Source: Persicitalea sp963716085 (GTDB lineage Bacteria; Bacteroidota; Bacteroidia; Cytophagales; Spirosomataceae). Taken from it: a stretch of DNA of 64,000 bases. The stretch lies in the NCBI GenBank assembly GCA_963716085.1, contig OY970288.1, positions 2,728,001 to 2,792,000 on the forward strand, in the 5' to 3' direction. The notes under the pieces were generated by a model that saw only the letters and a program-made list of their open reading frames with translations, did no database searches and was not told the origin of the DNA. Shown piece by piece: positions 1 through 9,537 of this stretch (position 1 is the first letter of the stretch; the number at the start of each line of letters is the position of its first letter). The translations under genes were made by a program, and so were the position numbers.

Positions 1-2
1 CT

Positions 3-56
3 TCCTATTCCGAACGTCAGCAATCTTTGACCAAAAGATTCCTGAAAGACCTCTGA
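3..56 (+). CDS. Possible 3' end of a truncated upstream gene
   Basis: Frame 3 is open from the window edge and ends in TGA at 54-56, encoding a basic tail ending in TKRFLKDL. This could be the C-terminus of a gene starting outside the window, but 17 codons are too few to assign a family or exclude chance. The rest of 57-161 shows nothing recognisable. Confidence 0.25.
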   Translation, partial: SYSERQQSLTKRFLKDL

Positions 57-161
57 TTTCTTTCGTTCAGGTTGATTCTGTTTTCTTCTCAAAAACCTAC
101 TTCTTCTACTACCTTTCTGGTTTGTTCGTACCTTAGTGGTGAAACATCACCCTACATTCCT

Positions 162-2429
162 ATGAACCAAAAGATTAGAAAAGAAGACGCCCTCGATTAC
201 CACGCCAAGGGTCGTCCAGGAAAAATTCAGGTCATTCCGACCAAAGAGTACAATACCCAGCGGGATCTCTCACTAGCCTACTCTCCGGGTGTCGCCGACC
301 CCTGCCTCGAAATCGCCGCGAATCCAGACGACGTTTTCAAATACACGGCAAAAGGCAATTTGGTGGCCGTCATCAGCAACGGCACCGCCGTCTTGGGCCT
401 GGGCGATATAGGCCCCGAAGCCTCCAAACCCGTTATGGAAGGAAAAGGGCTTCTTTTCAAAATATACGCAGACATCGATGTCTTCGATATCGAGCTGAAT
501 ACCAAGGATGTCGATGAGTTTGTCCGAACGGTGCAGATCATGGAGCCTACCTTCGGCGGCGTCAACTTGGAAGACATCAAATCGCCCGAGTGCTTCGAGA
601 TCGAGACGCGCTTGAAACGTGATTTGAAGATCCCGGTGATGCACGACGACCAGCATGGCACGGCCATCATCAGCGGCGCGGCTTTGCTCAATGCCCTGGA
701 AATCGTCGGCAAAAAAATTGAGGAAGTCAAGATTGTCGTCTCCGGGGCGGGGGCTTCGGCTATATCCTGCACCAAGCTTTACCTCTCACTGGGGGCGGTT
801 CCCGCGAATATCGCCATGTTCGACCGCAACGGCCATATCAATACACTTCGCGACGACCTGGACGAGATGAAGGAAATTTTTGCCACCGAGAAGACATACG
901 ATACGATGCCCGAAGCGATGGTGAACGCCGACGTTTTTCTCGGCCTATCGGTAGCCAATATCGTCACCCAGGATATGGTCAAGTCGATGGCAAAGGATCC
1001 TATTGTATTTGCTATGGCCAATCCGGACCCCGAGATTTCGTACCCCGAGGCAACTGCGGCCCGGGAGGACATAATCATGGCCACAGGGCGATCCGATTAT
1101 CCCAACCAGGTGAATAATGTACTGGGCTTTCCCTATATTTTCCGTGGGGCTTTAGATGTGCGCTCTACCGAAATAAACGAAGCAATGAAGCTGGCCGCCG
1201 TCCGTGCGCTGGCTGATTTGGCCAAAAAGTCAGTTCCTGACATAGTGAATATGGCTTACAACCAGGAGGCGCTTTCCTTTGGCCGTAACTATATCATTCC
1301 CAAACCCGTAGATCCTCGTTTGCTGACCACCGTTGCCCCTGCCGTTGCCAAAGCCGCCATGGATACGGGCGTTGCCCAGCATCCTATCGCCGATTGGGAA
1401 GCCTACGAACAACAACTCGCTACGCGATTGGGCCGCTACGAGCGCCTGTCACGCGTGATTCTGAACAAGGCCAAGACCAGTCCCAAGCGCGTCGTATTCG
1501 CCGACGCCGAGAACGTGCAAGTGCTCAAGGCCGCGCAACAGGTACGGGATGAAGGCATCGCTGCTCCCATCCTGCTGGGCAATCTGGAATCTATCCACGC
1601 GCTGATTGAAGAACATGATTTGGATCTGAACGAAGTGAAAATCATCGACCCGCGAGCGACAGAAAGTGAGGCAAGCATCGACCACTACGCTCAGTTGTAC
1701 TATAAAAAACGTCAACGCAAAGGCATGACTCCCTCCGAGTCGCGGCGCACGATGTTCTATCGCAACTATTTTGGGGCGATGATGGTCGAAAATGGGGAAG
1801 CCGATGCTTTTATCTCTGGTCTGACGCGTAACTACCCCGATACGATTCGTCCGGCTTTGCAGGTAATCGGCAAGGAGGATGGCGTGGATCGCGTGGCGGG
1901 GATGTACATTTTGCTCACGCCGCGTGGGCCGCTGTTTTTTTCCGATACTACCGTCAACCTGGATCCAACCGTGGACGAGTTGGTGGAAATCACCGAATTG
2001 ACCGCCAAAGCGATCGACCGTTTCAACATCAAGCCCCGCATCGCGATGGTAACCTACTCGAATTTCGGTAGCGCCCAAGGCAAGGACGCCGAGAAAATGA
2101 GTGAGGCCGTGGCTATTCTGAAAGCCAAGCATCCTGATATGGTCGTCGATGGCGAGGTGCAGGCGCACCTGGCTTTTGACACTGAGCTTTTAAAACAGAA
2201 CCATCCGTTCAGCGAACTCATCGACGGGGGAGCCAATACCCTTATATTCCCGAACTTATCAGCCAGTAACGTCGCCTACAACTTATTGAAGGAAGCGGCG
2301 CAACTGGAAACCATCGGGCCGATCTTGCTGGGGCTGAAAAAGCCTGTTCACGTGCTACAATTAGGTAGTTCGGTGCGGGAAATTGTCAATATGGTGGCCA
2401 TTGCCGTAGTCGAAGCGCAGATCAAGTAG
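162..2429 (+). CDS. maeB: NADP-dependent malic enzyme with C-terminal phosphotransacetylase-like domain
   Basis: Cytosolic enzyme that oxidatively decarboxylates malate to pyruvate, giving NADPH. At 755 aa it is the long MaeB form: an N-terminal malic domain (about 1-160, with SLAYSPGVADPC near residue 40), a NAD(P)-binding domain (HDDQHGTA at 161-168, GAGASA loop at 195-200), and a PTA/PTB-like domain from about 430 to the end. In studied MaeB proteins the PTA-like part is regulatory, not catalytic (family knowledge). The frame is open back to a TTG at 72, but the ATG at 162 starts the conserved sequence MNQKIRKEDALDYH and is preferred. It is single and convergent with the hydrolase gene, with a terminator between them. 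Confidence 0.95.
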   Translation: MNQKIRKEDALDYHAKGRPGKIQVIPTKEYNTQRDLSLAYSPGVADPCLEIAANPDDVFKYTAKGNLVAVISNGTAVLGLGDIGPEASKPVMEGKGLLFKIYADIDVFDIELNTKDVDEFVRTVQIMEPTFGGVNLEDIKSPECFEIETRLKRDLKIPVMHDDQHGTAIISGAALLNALEIVGKKIEEVKIVVSGAGASAISCTKLYLSLGAVPANIAMFDRNGHINTLRDDLDEMKEIFATEKTYDTMPEAMVNADVFLGLSVANIVTQDMVKSMAKDPIVFAMANPDPEISYPEATAAREDIIMATGRSDYPNQVNNVLGFPYIFRGALDVRSTEINEAMKLAAVRALADLAKKSVPDIVNMAYNQEALSFGRNYIIPKPVDPRLLTTVAPAVAKAAMDTGVAQHPIADWEAYEQQLATRLGRYERLSRVILNKAKTSPKRVVFADAENVQVLKAAQQVRDEGIAAPILLGNLESIHALIEEHDLDLNEVKIIDPRATESEASIDHYAQLYYKKRQRKGMTPSESRRTMFYRNYFGAMMVENGEADAFISGLTRNYPDTIRPALQVIGKEDGVDRVAGMYILLTPRGPLFFSDTTVNLDPTVDELVEITELTAKAIDRFNIKPRIAMVTYSNFGSAQGKDAEKMSEAVAILKAKHPDMVVDGEVQAHLAFDTELLKQNHPFSELIDGGANTLIFPNLSASNVAYNLLKEAAQLETIGPILLGLKKPVHVLQLGSSVREIVNMVAIAVVEAQIK

Positions 2430-2448
2430 TTGCCAATACTGGATAAAC

Positions 2449-2490
2449 GAAAACGGGCTGGAATCCCAATGGGAGACTTGCCCGTTTTAT
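2449..2490. terminator. Bidirectional intrinsic terminator between maeB and the hydrolase gene
   Basis: AAACGGGC (2451-2458) pairs with GCCCGTTT (2480-2487), with A-rich sequence before and TTT after, so it can end transcripts from either side of the convergent pair. The loop is long and holds a smaller TCCCAATGGGA dyad. Confidence 0.6.
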
Positions 2491-2512
2491 CAAGATTCAG
2501 AAAGGTACTTTC

Positions 2513-3397
2513 TTAACGACCAATAGCCAGATTGACCGTCATATTCCCGTTTCGGTTGCGATTGGTGTTGAGAACCAGTTGCTTAATCATGCTCAAATGG
2601 GAAAACGTAAGCATATGGCCCGCCTTCGGAATAGTGATGTACTGCGATTTCAGGCTGGGAATATTTTGCTTGGCGAACTCGATATTGATCGGGTCACCGA
2701 TCCAATCGTTTCCGCCTTGAATAACCACCACGGGCATGGTCAGCTTTTTCCAAATGGGCAACATCTTGCGTAGCTCATCGGAATGCACGTATTTTTCGCT
2801 GGTAGCGGTGTTGAACTCTTTTGGCAGGAAGAGTTGTACCAAGCGGTTTCGTCCGTATTTCGAAAACCAGTAGAATTTTTCGTTGTCCGGGTCAATCACC
2901 GGGGAAACCATGATGAGTTGCTTCACTTTTTCGGGAGCCAGCGAAGCCATAGTGGCCGCGATCGGTGCACCATAAGAGCGGCCCAAAATGATAGCGGGCT
3001 CCTTAGATTTATTCAACGCCAACACGCTAAGCAAGCACTTTGCCTGCATCTCGATGGAACTCACAGGCTTGCGTTTTTTTAACCAGGAATTTCCGTAACC
3101 CAGACGATCCACCGATACGATATGGAACTGTTTTTGCAGGGTGGTGTCGTCGAGCATGTTCATGTAGCCCCACCAGGCACCCGGAGCACCGTGAATTAAA
3201 AGCAACAAAGGAAGCGTGTCGGCTCCAGTACTCGCTACCTGAATGCAAAGCGAATCGTTCCTGATGCATTCCAGCTTTGGTTTTTGCAGGTTGGCGTAAT
3301 GCTTGCGAACGTCGCGCGGCGTAGTTCGGTACTTCGCAAAGCAGCCGGAAAGAAGAATCGAACAAATAAAGGCGTAAAGGAAGTGTTTCGGATTCAT
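2513..3397 (-). CDS. Alpha/beta hydrolase, predicted lipoprotein
   Basis: A 294-aa alpha/beta-hydrolase. Residues 1-19 form a lipoprotein signal ending in the lipobox LSGC (Cys19), so it is probably membrane-anchored in the cell envelope. The oxyanion segment HGAPG lies at 69-73, the nucleophile elbow GRSYG has Ser141, and the likely acid and base are Asp231 (GGNDW) and His261 (AGHML), so the triad looks complete. The substrate cannot be told from sequence; the family includes esterases, lipases, epoxide hydrolases and peptidases. It stands alone, convergent with maeB and divergent from cysE. Confidence 0.82.
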   Translation of the reverse strand: MNPKHFLYAFICSILLSGCFAKYRTTPRDVRKHYANLQKPKLECIRNDSLCIQVASTGADTLPLLLLIHGAPGAWWGYMNMLDDTTLQKQFHIVSVDRLGYGNSWLKKRKPVSSIEMQAKCLLSVLALNKSKEPAIILGRSYGAPIAATMASLAPEKVKQLIMVSPVIDPDNEKFYWFSKYGRNRLVQLFLPKEFNTATSEKYVHSDELRKMLPIWKKLTMPVVVIQGGNDWIGDPINIEFAKQNIPSLKSQYITIPKAGHMLTFSHLSMIKQLVLNTNRNRNGNMTVNLAIGR

Positions 3398-3599
3398 GTA
3401 TTTTTAGAATGCGCCAGACTGGTATTATTAAAACCCTACTTTACATACGCAGATTTTAGCGAAAGGGTTTCGGGGGAAAATTACAAGAATTGTTCCATTT
3501 ATTTTGCATAAAAGTATTTTTCCCAAAAATGTTTTCGCGAAATAGTTTGTTGGGCAACGATAGCCCTAATTTTTTGCTAAATCCAATCAAACAGAATCA

Positions 3600-4424
3600 A
3601 TGCCCCAGTCTCAACCACAAGCCTTTTTTGACCGTATTGCTGAACAAAACGCCCTGTACCGCTACCGACTGCCGTCCAAAGAGGATGCCGGACGTTTCTT
3701 ACACCGGCTGCTGGACTTCATGTTCCCGATCACCCAAGATTGCCGCGAATTTGAAAACGAACGGGATTCAGTCGATATATATGGGGAAATTAAGCAACAA
3801 TTAGATTGTCTGCTCCGTCCGCTGGGAGGCAAGTTGGGAAAAGAGCCTGCCGAAATAACAGACGCGTTTTTTGGTCGGCTACCCGAAGTGTTTGAATTGC
3901 TCTTGCGCGACGCCCGCGAAATCACAGAAAACGACCCGGCCTCGGTGGGTATTGAGGAGGTCATAGCCGTTTATCCCGGCTTCATGGCTATTTCCACGTA
4001 CCGCATCGCGCACCTGTTGGAAGAATGCCGGGTGCCGCTCCTACCCCGGATGCTGACCGAATACGCCCACGGTCTGACCGGCATAGACATTCATCCGAAG
4101 GCCGTTATCGGCCACTCCTTTTTCATCGACCACGGCACGGGAGTAGTCATCGGCGAAACGACTGAGATCGGGAATCACGTAATGATTTACCAGGGCGTCA
4201 CCCTGGGGGCTACCCATGTGGCCAAATCGCTGGCCGACCAAAAACGTCACCCAACCATTGAGGATCGCGTGGTTATTTACGCCAATGCCACTATTCTGGG
4301 AGGCCAGACGGTCATAGGCCATGGGACAATAATAGGAGGCAATGCCTGGATTACCCAAAGCGTACCGCCTTATTCTCAGGTCTATAACCAGAGCGAGGTG
4401 GAGATCAAAACCCAGCCTGCTTAG
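3600..4424 (+). CDS. cysE: Serine O-acetyltransferase
   Basis: Transfers acetyl from acetyl-CoA to L-serine to form O-acetylserine, the committed step of cysteine synthesis. The 274-aa protein has a helical N-terminal half and a C-terminal left-handed beta-helix of hexapeptide repeats from about residue 165. The segments IDIHPKAVIG, FIDHGTGVVIGET and YQGVTLG are the usual serine acetyltransferase core, including the catalytic DH pair. The ATG at 3600 begins MPQSQPQAFFDRI; no earlier in-frame ATG fits. Cysteine synthase is not in the window, so the gene is not clustered with its partner. Confidence 0.93.
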   Translation: MPQSQPQAFFDRIAEQNALYRYRLPSKEDAGRFLHRLLDFMFPITQDCREFENERDSVDIYGEIKQQLDCLLRPLGGKLGKEPAEITDAFFGRLPEVFELLLRDAREITENDPASVGIEEVIAVYPGFMAISTYRIAHLLEECRVPLLPRMLTEYAHGLTGIDIHPKAVIGHSFFIDHGTGVVIGETTEIGNHVMIYQGVTLGATHVAKSLADQKRHPTIEDRVVIYANATILGGQTVIGHGTIIGGNAWITQSVPPYSQVYNQSEVEIKTQPA

Positions 4425-4475
4425 ACTCGGCGCATGCGGTCAGGATGATCAATTTTTGACAAAAAATTTGGCGGC

Positions 4476-5069
4476 TTACATTATGCTGCGAATAAATCTT
4501 CGGACGCCCTCGGTGTAGAGGGATTCCATCTTAGCAATGGTGTGCCGGGGCTGCGTGGTCATAGTGATGGAGATAAAGCCATAGGTGAGGCACCACCATT
4601 CGTAATACGTCATGCTGACTTTCTCACCGGCCTTGGGCCGCAACCGGGCGATCATTTCCCAGACCGGATTGTCTGTCATGTCCAGCTCCTGCTGATAAGC
4701 CCGTTTAGATTGCACGAATGCGCCGTCCTGATTGAACATCACCTGAAAAACTTCCGGCTGCTCGACGGAGAAATTCCAGATCGACTGGGCTACTTCCACC
4801 AACTGCTTCTCCGGATCGCGATAGACCTCCTTAATGCGGTCGAACTCCCCTCTGAGTTCATCGAACCCATTGATTCGTATAGTTTCTAGTAACTTATCTT
4901 TGCTGTCGAAGTATTCGTAGATAATTGGGGGACTATATTCGATAATGTCGGCGATTTTTCTGATGGAGACTCCCTGCCAACCGTCTTCCCGGGCAATGTC
5001 GCAGGCTGTTTTTAGGATGTCGCTACGAACCTGCCTTTTGAGCCGTTCGCGACGTTCTACAATTCCCAT
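4476..5069 (-). CDS. TetR/AcrR family transcriptional regulator
   Basis: A 197-aa one-component repressor. The N-terminal TetR HTH spans about residues 10-60, with recognition-helix region GVSIRKIADIIEYSPPIIYEYF around 34-55 (shown here only as the span; core IRKIADII). The C-terminal part resembles the TetR_C WHG type seen in Bacteroidota regulators. No efflux pump or target gene is adjacent: the neighbours are cysE (convergent) and a peroxiredoxin gene upstream on the same strand, so its regulon cannot be inferred. A strong promoter with 19-bp spacing lies just upstream (5116-5146). Confidence 0.9.
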   Translation of the reverse strand: MGIVERRERLKRQVRSDILKTACDIAREDGWQGVSIRKIADIIEYSPPIIYEYFDSKDKLLETIRINGFDELRGEFDRIKEVYRDPEKQLVEVAQSIWNFSVEQPEVFQVMFNQDGAFVQSKRAYQQELDMTDNPVWEMIARLRPKAGEKVSMTYYEWWCLTYGFISITMTTQPRHTIAKMESLYTEGVRRFIRSIM

Positions 5070-5115
5070 GCGTGTTGATATTTTTGATTTTATGAATGGA
5101 TTAGAGCGATGCTTT

Positions 5116-5146
5116 CAAATATAAGGGATGTTTAAGATTTTCCAAA
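5116..5146 (-). promoter_or_regulatory. Bacteroidota-type promoter of the TetR gene
   Basis: On the minus strand a -33 TTTG (plus positions 5143-5146) is followed after exactly 19 bases by a -7 TATATTTG (5116-5123). This matches the Bacteroidota consensus TTTG-N19-21-TAnnTTTG without mismatch and is the best promoter in the window. Transcription would start near 5109, about 40 bases before the start codon. Confidence 0.7.
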
Positions 5147-5152
5147 CGGTGT

Positions 5153-5199
5153 TAAAAAAAAAGCCAGAAGTATTTGCCTGTTGGCAAACACTCCTGGCT
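5153..5199 (-). terminator. Intrinsic terminator of the peroxiredoxin gene
   Basis: AGCCAG (5162-5167) pairs with CTGGCT (5194-5199), with inner TTTGCC/GGCAAA pairing; on the minus strand the stem is followed by an uninterrupted T run. Confidence 0.8.
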
Positions 5200-5237
5200 A
5201 GTTAATTTGGCAAAAATGGCTTTCCTAGGAAATTGGC

Positions 5238-5705
5238 CTATAAGTCTTTCAAGACATTTTTCACTTTGTCGAAATTGGGCAATTTACCGGCATCTTCGAG
5301 TACTTCGGCGTATTGAACGGTACCTTCCTTATCCACCACGAAAGCAGCCCGCTTGGAGACTCCCTTCAGCCCCAATACGAATTCGTCGTAAAATGCACCA
5401 TACTCTGGAGAAGCTTCTTTGTTGAAATCCGATAGCAGATCAAAGTTGTATTTTTGCTCCTCTTTGAACTTAGCCAGCGTAAAGGGCGAGTCCACCGATA
5501 TGCCCAGAACTTCTGCTCCCATATTTGTGTAACTCGAAAGATCATCGCGCAACGTGCAGAGTTGTTCGGTGCAGGTGCCGGTGAAGGCCATGGGAAAGAA
5601 GTGAATCACTACGTTCTTCCCTTTAAGCCCGCTGAGTGAAACCTCTTTCTTTTCTGAATTGTACAGAGTAAAATCGGGGGCTTTGTTTCCTTTTTCGATC
5701 GTCAT
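5238..5705 (-). CDS. Peroxiredoxin (AhpC/TSA, AhpE/BCP-like)
   Basis: A 155-aa thiol peroxidase that reduces H2O2 and organic peroxides in the cytosol. The active site FTGTCTEQLC gives peroxidatic Cys45, with the preceding Pro and Thr of the PxxxTxxC motif, and a second Cys50 five residues later. That spacing is typical of BCP-type atypical two-cysteine enzymes, where the second Cys resolves the sulfenic acid; this is inferred from the motif. The reductant is not encoded next to it, though thioredoxin is at 11806. Single-gene unit with its own terminator downstream. Confidence 0.92.
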   Translation of the reverse strand: MTIEKGNKAPDFTLYNSEKKEVSLSGLKGKNVVIHFFPMAFTGTCTEQLCTLRDDLSSYTNMGAEVLGISVDSPFTLAKFKEEQKYNFDLLSDFNKEASPEYGAFYDEFVLGLKGVSKRAAFVVDKEGTVQYAEVLEDAGKLPNFDKVKNVLKDL

Positions 5706-5805
5706 AATTTTGATTTGGTTTACGGTTATTTAAGCTTAAAAAGGCTACTATAATCGTTCCTGGCTGAATAAAATTGTGTTTTTTTGAAACAATCAATAAA
5801 ATTTC

Positions 5806-6730
5806 ATGAGCAAGTATTGGGGTATCGACTTAGGAGGCACCAAAATCGAGGGTGTGATTCTCTCAGAACCTTCACCGGATTCGGTCGTTTTTCGCCACCG
5901 AATCGACACTCAAGCTGAGCGTGGCTACAGTCATATTGTAGCAAGAATTGTGGAGCTAGTTAGTAAAATGCAAGGCGAGACAGGACTGAAAGCCCGGCAA
6001 AATAGGCATCGGCACGCCCGGCACCGTCGATCCTGCGACGCAGACGATGAAGAATTGCAACACGACCTGCCTGAACGGTCAGCCCCTGCTCGATGATTTG
6101 CAAAATGCCCTTGATCTGCCCGTATTGATTGCCAATGACGCCAATTGCTTTGCCCTGGCCGAAGCACAAATGGGCATTGTGCAAGATGTCGTTCCCAACT
6201 ACCGGGTTGTTTTCGGCATAATCATGGGGACGGGCGTGGGTGGTGGCATCGTCATCCGGGGCAACGACGGGAAAGCGTTCGTCCTCAACGGCTTGCAGGG
6301 AGTCGGTGGCGAGTGGGGACACAACGTTATGGAAGAAAACGGCTACCCTTGCTACTGCGGTAAAAGCGGCTGCGTGGAGCAAGTACTGTCCGGCCCGGCG
6401 CTGCAGCGCTTTTACCAGGACTTGAGCGGCGTGGCTATGAAACTCCCTAAGATTCTGGAAGCCCATCGAGCCGGAACCGACCCCCACGCTACGGCAACCG
6501 TCGAGCGACTTCTGGAAAAGTTCGGGCAGGGCATAACGACGATCACCAACGTACTCGATCCTGACGCGATCGTCGTTGGCGGCGGTGTGGGGAACATCGA
6601 TCTCCTCTACTCCGAAGGGCCCAAACGGGCTGAAAAGTATGTTTTCAACCCAACTTTCACCACCCCCATCCTGCGTCCTAAACTTGGCGACTCGGCGGGC
6701 GTTTTCGGGGCAGCCATGTTGACGATGTAA
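5806..6730 (+). pseudogene. ROK family sugar kinase, interrupted by one extra base
   Basis: ROK kinases phosphorylate glucose, fructose or N-acetylglucosamine with ATP. The N-terminal phosphate loop IDLGGTKIEG is at residues 6-15. The frame then shifts: after LK (codons ending 5991) the conserved continuation KIGIGTPGTVDPATQT is read in the +1 frame from 5999. Removing one base from 5992-5998 (GCCCGGC) restores a 307-aa protein. The second part has the catalytic and zinc region GVGGEWGH and CYCGKSGCVEQ and runs to the normal end. Substrate is uncertain (fructokinase or NagK-like). It is either a recent pseudogene or, more likely given three similar cases here, a sequencing error. Confidence 0.85.
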
Positions 6731-6732
6731 TT

Positions 6733-6770
6733 AGCTGTCGGCTGTCGGCTGTCGGCTGTCGGCTGTCGGC
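6733..6770 (+). repeat. GCTGTCG tandem heptamer, 5 copies
   Basis: Five perfect head-to-tail GCTGTCG units (6734-6768) plus a partial unit, lying two bases after the kinase stop and before the convergent ppk1 stop. The same heptamer recurs at 21892 and 57230. Short ORFs reading PTADS in it are artefacts. Confidence 0.95.
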
Positions 6771-6798
6771 AAAGTAATCGCTTCCCCCTTTGAATCTA

Positions 6799-8892
6799 TC
6801 ATTGATCGAACAACTTTGGCGTCCGATGCTCGATTCGCTCTGTTAAGCGGTAGTTCGCTTCCTGCGCTCTTACTTTCTGGCTGTCGTTGGCGACGGGATG
6901 ATTGTTTTGATAGGTGTCGAGCCTGACTAATTTCTGATTGTCTGTTTGGTAGTTTTGCAAGACTTGCAGGAGTTGCGATCGCAGATAATCGTCCAAAACT
7001 GGGAAACCCACGTCGATGCGGTGGTAGAGATTCCGGTAGGTCCAATCTCCCGAGGATAGAAATATCTCTTGCTTACCCCGGTTGTAAAAATAAAATATTC
7101 GGGAATTTTCAACGTAACGATCCACCAGCCGCGTAACGGTGATGTTGTCGCTGATCGTGGGCAGATCGGGGATCAGACAGCATGAATCGCTGACGATAAT
7201 CTGAATTTCCACCCCCGCCTGTCCGGCCTGGTACAGCTTGGCGATCATCGACTGATCCTGCAACTGATTGATCTTCACAGTGACGGCCGCTTTAAGTCCC
7301 GACCGGCTATTTTTGACCTCGCGGTCAATGAGGTCGATGATTTTCTTGTTCATATTGAACTGCGAAACCATCAGGTAGTTGAAGGGCAGGTATTTGAATT
7401 TTTTGGGCTCATCGCGCGTGACCAGATAGCCGAACAACAATTCGAGTTCATTCGTAATTTCGCGGTGACTGGTCAGCAGGGCGTGATCGACGATTTCCCG
7501 TGAGGTCATGCGATAGAAACCTCCGGTTCCCAAATAGGCGTACCGATCCCAGCCTTTCTTGACTTTACGTTTGATGAGGGCAATTTTGGCGTGAACCTTC
7601 AGCCCGGGCAGACTAAAAACGATTTTGACGCCCGCGTCCCGCATTTTGCGGGCCCAAAGTATATTTTCCTGAATATCGAACTTAGGATTTAGCTCCGCGA
7701 AGGCAACGACGCGCTTGCCATTTCGTGCGGCACTGATAAGGGAATTGACCAAAAAAGAGTGCGCGTGAATTTTGTAGAGTGATACGTAAATCTCGCGCAC
7801 GAAGGGGTCGACCGCCGCCTCATTGAAGAAGCGCACGACCGGGTCGATGGAATGGTAGGGCAAATGCAGCAACTGGTCGCTGCGATTGAGCGCATCAAAA
7901 ATTGATTCACCGACCCTTAGTTCCGTATGAAGAACCGCTTTCTGGGGAGCGTACTCCAGTTTTTTTTCCGACGTGGGAAAGGTCTTGAAATCCTGATAAA
8001 ATAAGTACCGACCTCTTTCATAAAATGCGGTAGTCTGAATGCCCAACCGATCCGACAGGTAATCTTTCATGTCGGTAGGCATGCCCGTTTCACAAAAGTA
8101 TTGCTGGGACTGGGTAAAATTTTTCTTCTCTAATTGCCGGGTGATCCGCTGCGCCAGGGAAGCTGGAAATTCATCGTCGATGGCAAGTTCGGAGTCACGC
8201 TCGACGCGCAGCGCGAAGCAGTCCTGCACCTCATAGCCGGGAAACAGCATTTTCAGGTTGGCCAGGACGATGTCGTCTAAAAAAGCCACGAACCTCTGCC
8301 CATCGAGCTTGGGAAGTTTTATGAACCGGCCTACTTCCTCAACGGGAATATTCACGTAGGCAAACCATGGTTCCGCAGGCTCTCCACGCCGCTGCAAGCG
8401 CAGCACGAAGTAAAGCGAGTCAGGTTCAAAAAAAGTGATTTTCGCGCTCCTGCGACCTTCTAAAAATACGGGTTGCACATGTCGGAACACTTTTTCGATA
8501 AAAAAACTGCTTACAAACTCTTGGTGTTCCAGCCCGAATGGCTCCTTGAAATACAGGTGGAGCTTGTCGTTCCGCAAGGCGGGAATCACGCCGCTGGCAA
8601 GAATTTCGTCGAATTTGGTGAGCTGGTTCTCGGCCGTTTCCAGGACGTGCTCAAGCAGCGTGTCGGGATAGAGGTTGAGCTTGTCGAGAATGTCTTTACT
8701 GACTTCGCGCAAAGCAGTCAATAACGGAATTCGGACGCGAAAAAATTCGTCGATTTGATAGGAGTAGTTGGCCAGATGCCGCAGCCGCTCAATGGGCGGC
8801 ACCGACTCATCCCCGGCTTCTAAAAGCAGGCGGTAATTATGGGAAAGCCAACTGAGATTGGTGTCAAAATAAGGGTGCGAAACGTCTATCAT
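6799..8892 (-). CDS. ppk: Polyphosphate kinase 1
   Basis: Reversibly polymerises the gamma-phosphate of ATP into inorganic polyphosphate. 697 aa, the normal PPK1 length, with N-terminal helical, head, and two C-terminal phospholipase-D-like domains. The autophosphorylated histidine is His434 in GLKVHAKIALI, matching E. coli His435. The segment after it, YLGTGGFYRMTS, departs from the common GTGNFN sequence of the family. It is the last gene of the corC-pyrE-ppk operon: its ATG directly follows the pyrE TAG with no base between, so translational coupling is likely. Confidence 0.94.
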   Translation of the reverse strand: MIDVSHPYFDTNLSWLSHNYRLLLEAGDESVPPIERLRHLANYSYQIDEFFRVRIPLLTALREVSKDILDKLNLYPDTLLEHVLETAENQLTKFDEILASGVIPALRNDKLHLYFKEPFGLEHQEFVSSFFIEKVFRHVQPVFLEGRRSAKITFFEPDSLYFVLRLQRRGEPAEPWFAYVNIPVEEVGRFIKLPKLDGQRFVAFLDDIVLANLKMLFPGYEVQDCFALRVERDSELAIDDEFPASLAQRITRQLEKKNFTQSQQYFCETGMPTDMKDYLSDRLGIQTTAFYERGRYLFYQDFKTFPTSEKKLEYAPQKAVLHTELRVGESIFDALNRSDQLLHLPYHSIDPVVRFFNEAAVDPFVREIYVSLYKIHAHSFLVNSLISAARNGKRVVAFAELNPKFDIQENILWARKMRDAGVKIVFSLPGLKVHAKIALIKRKVKKGWDRYAYLGTGGFYRMTSREIVDHALLTSHREITNELELLFGYLVTRDEPKKFKYLPFNYLMVSQFNMNKKIIDLIDREVKNSRSGLKAAVTVKINQLQDQSMIAKLYQAGQAGVEIQIIVSDSCCLIPDLPTISDNITVTRLVDRYVENSRIFYFYNRGKQEIFLSSGDWTYRNLYHRIDVGFPVLDDYLRSQLLQVLQNYQTDNQKLVRLDTYQNNHPVANDSQKVRAQEANYRLTERIEHRTPKLFDQ

Positions 8893-9537
8893 CTAACGCC
8901 CCCATGTTTCCGGCGACTTCCGCCATTCGCTTAATGCCTCTACTTCATCTTGCCGGATATGCCCCTCGGCCAGAGCCACTTCGATCAAATGGGTGTAATC
9001 GCTCAGTACCGCCAGCTCGACTCTTTTCTCTTGGAAATTCTGGACGGCCGTTTCAAAACCATAGGTAAAAATTGCCACCATGCCCACGACCTCCACTTCG
9101 GCTTGCCGCAGGGCTTCTGCCACTTTGAGCGAACTTCCCCCCGTTGAAATCAGGTCTTCCACCAACACGACTTTCTGCCCTTTTTCCAGGCGTCCTTCAA
9201 TTTGATTGCCCATCCCGTGTTTTTTGGGCTCAGGGCGCACGTAAGCAAGGGGTAACTCCAGCAGATCGGCCACCAAGGCACCTTGGGCGATGCCCGCCGT
9301 TGCTACGCCCGCGATGGCTTCCGCGGTAGGGTAACGGTTTTTGACCAATGCAGCGAGTTGTTCTTTGATGTAAGTGCGCGCCGCGGGATACGATAGGGCC
9401 ACGCGGTTGTCGCAGTAGATGGGCGACAACCAACCCGAACTCCACTGAAAGGGTTTCTGTGGACTGAGTTTGATCGCTTTGGCTTCCAGTAATAAGGCAG
9501 CCACGCGTCGGGCAATCTTGGTGTCGATAGGGTTCAT
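8893..9537 (-). CDS. pyrE: Orotate phosphoribosyltransferase
   Basis: Converts orotate and PRPP to orotidine 5'-phosphate in pyrimidine synthesis. 214 aa with the PRPP-binding motif VVLVEDLISTGGSS at 123-136 and the substrate-side segment YVRPEPKKHGMGNQIEG (about 99-115) with the catalytic lysines. It sits between corC and ppk; its ATG abuts the TAA of the CorC-like gene and its TAG abuts the ppk ATG. No other pyr gene is nearby. Confidence 0.95.
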   Translation of the reverse strand: MNPIDTKIARRVAALLLEAKAIKLSPQKPFQWSSGWLSPIYCDNRVALSYPAARTYIKEQLAALVKNRYPTAEAIAGVATAGIAQGALVADLLELPLAYVRPEPKKHGMGNQIEGRLEKGQKVVLVEDLISTGGSSLKVAEALRQAEVEVVGMVAIFTYGFETAVQNFQEKRVELAVLSDYTHLIEVALAEGHIRQDEVEALSEWRKSPETWGR

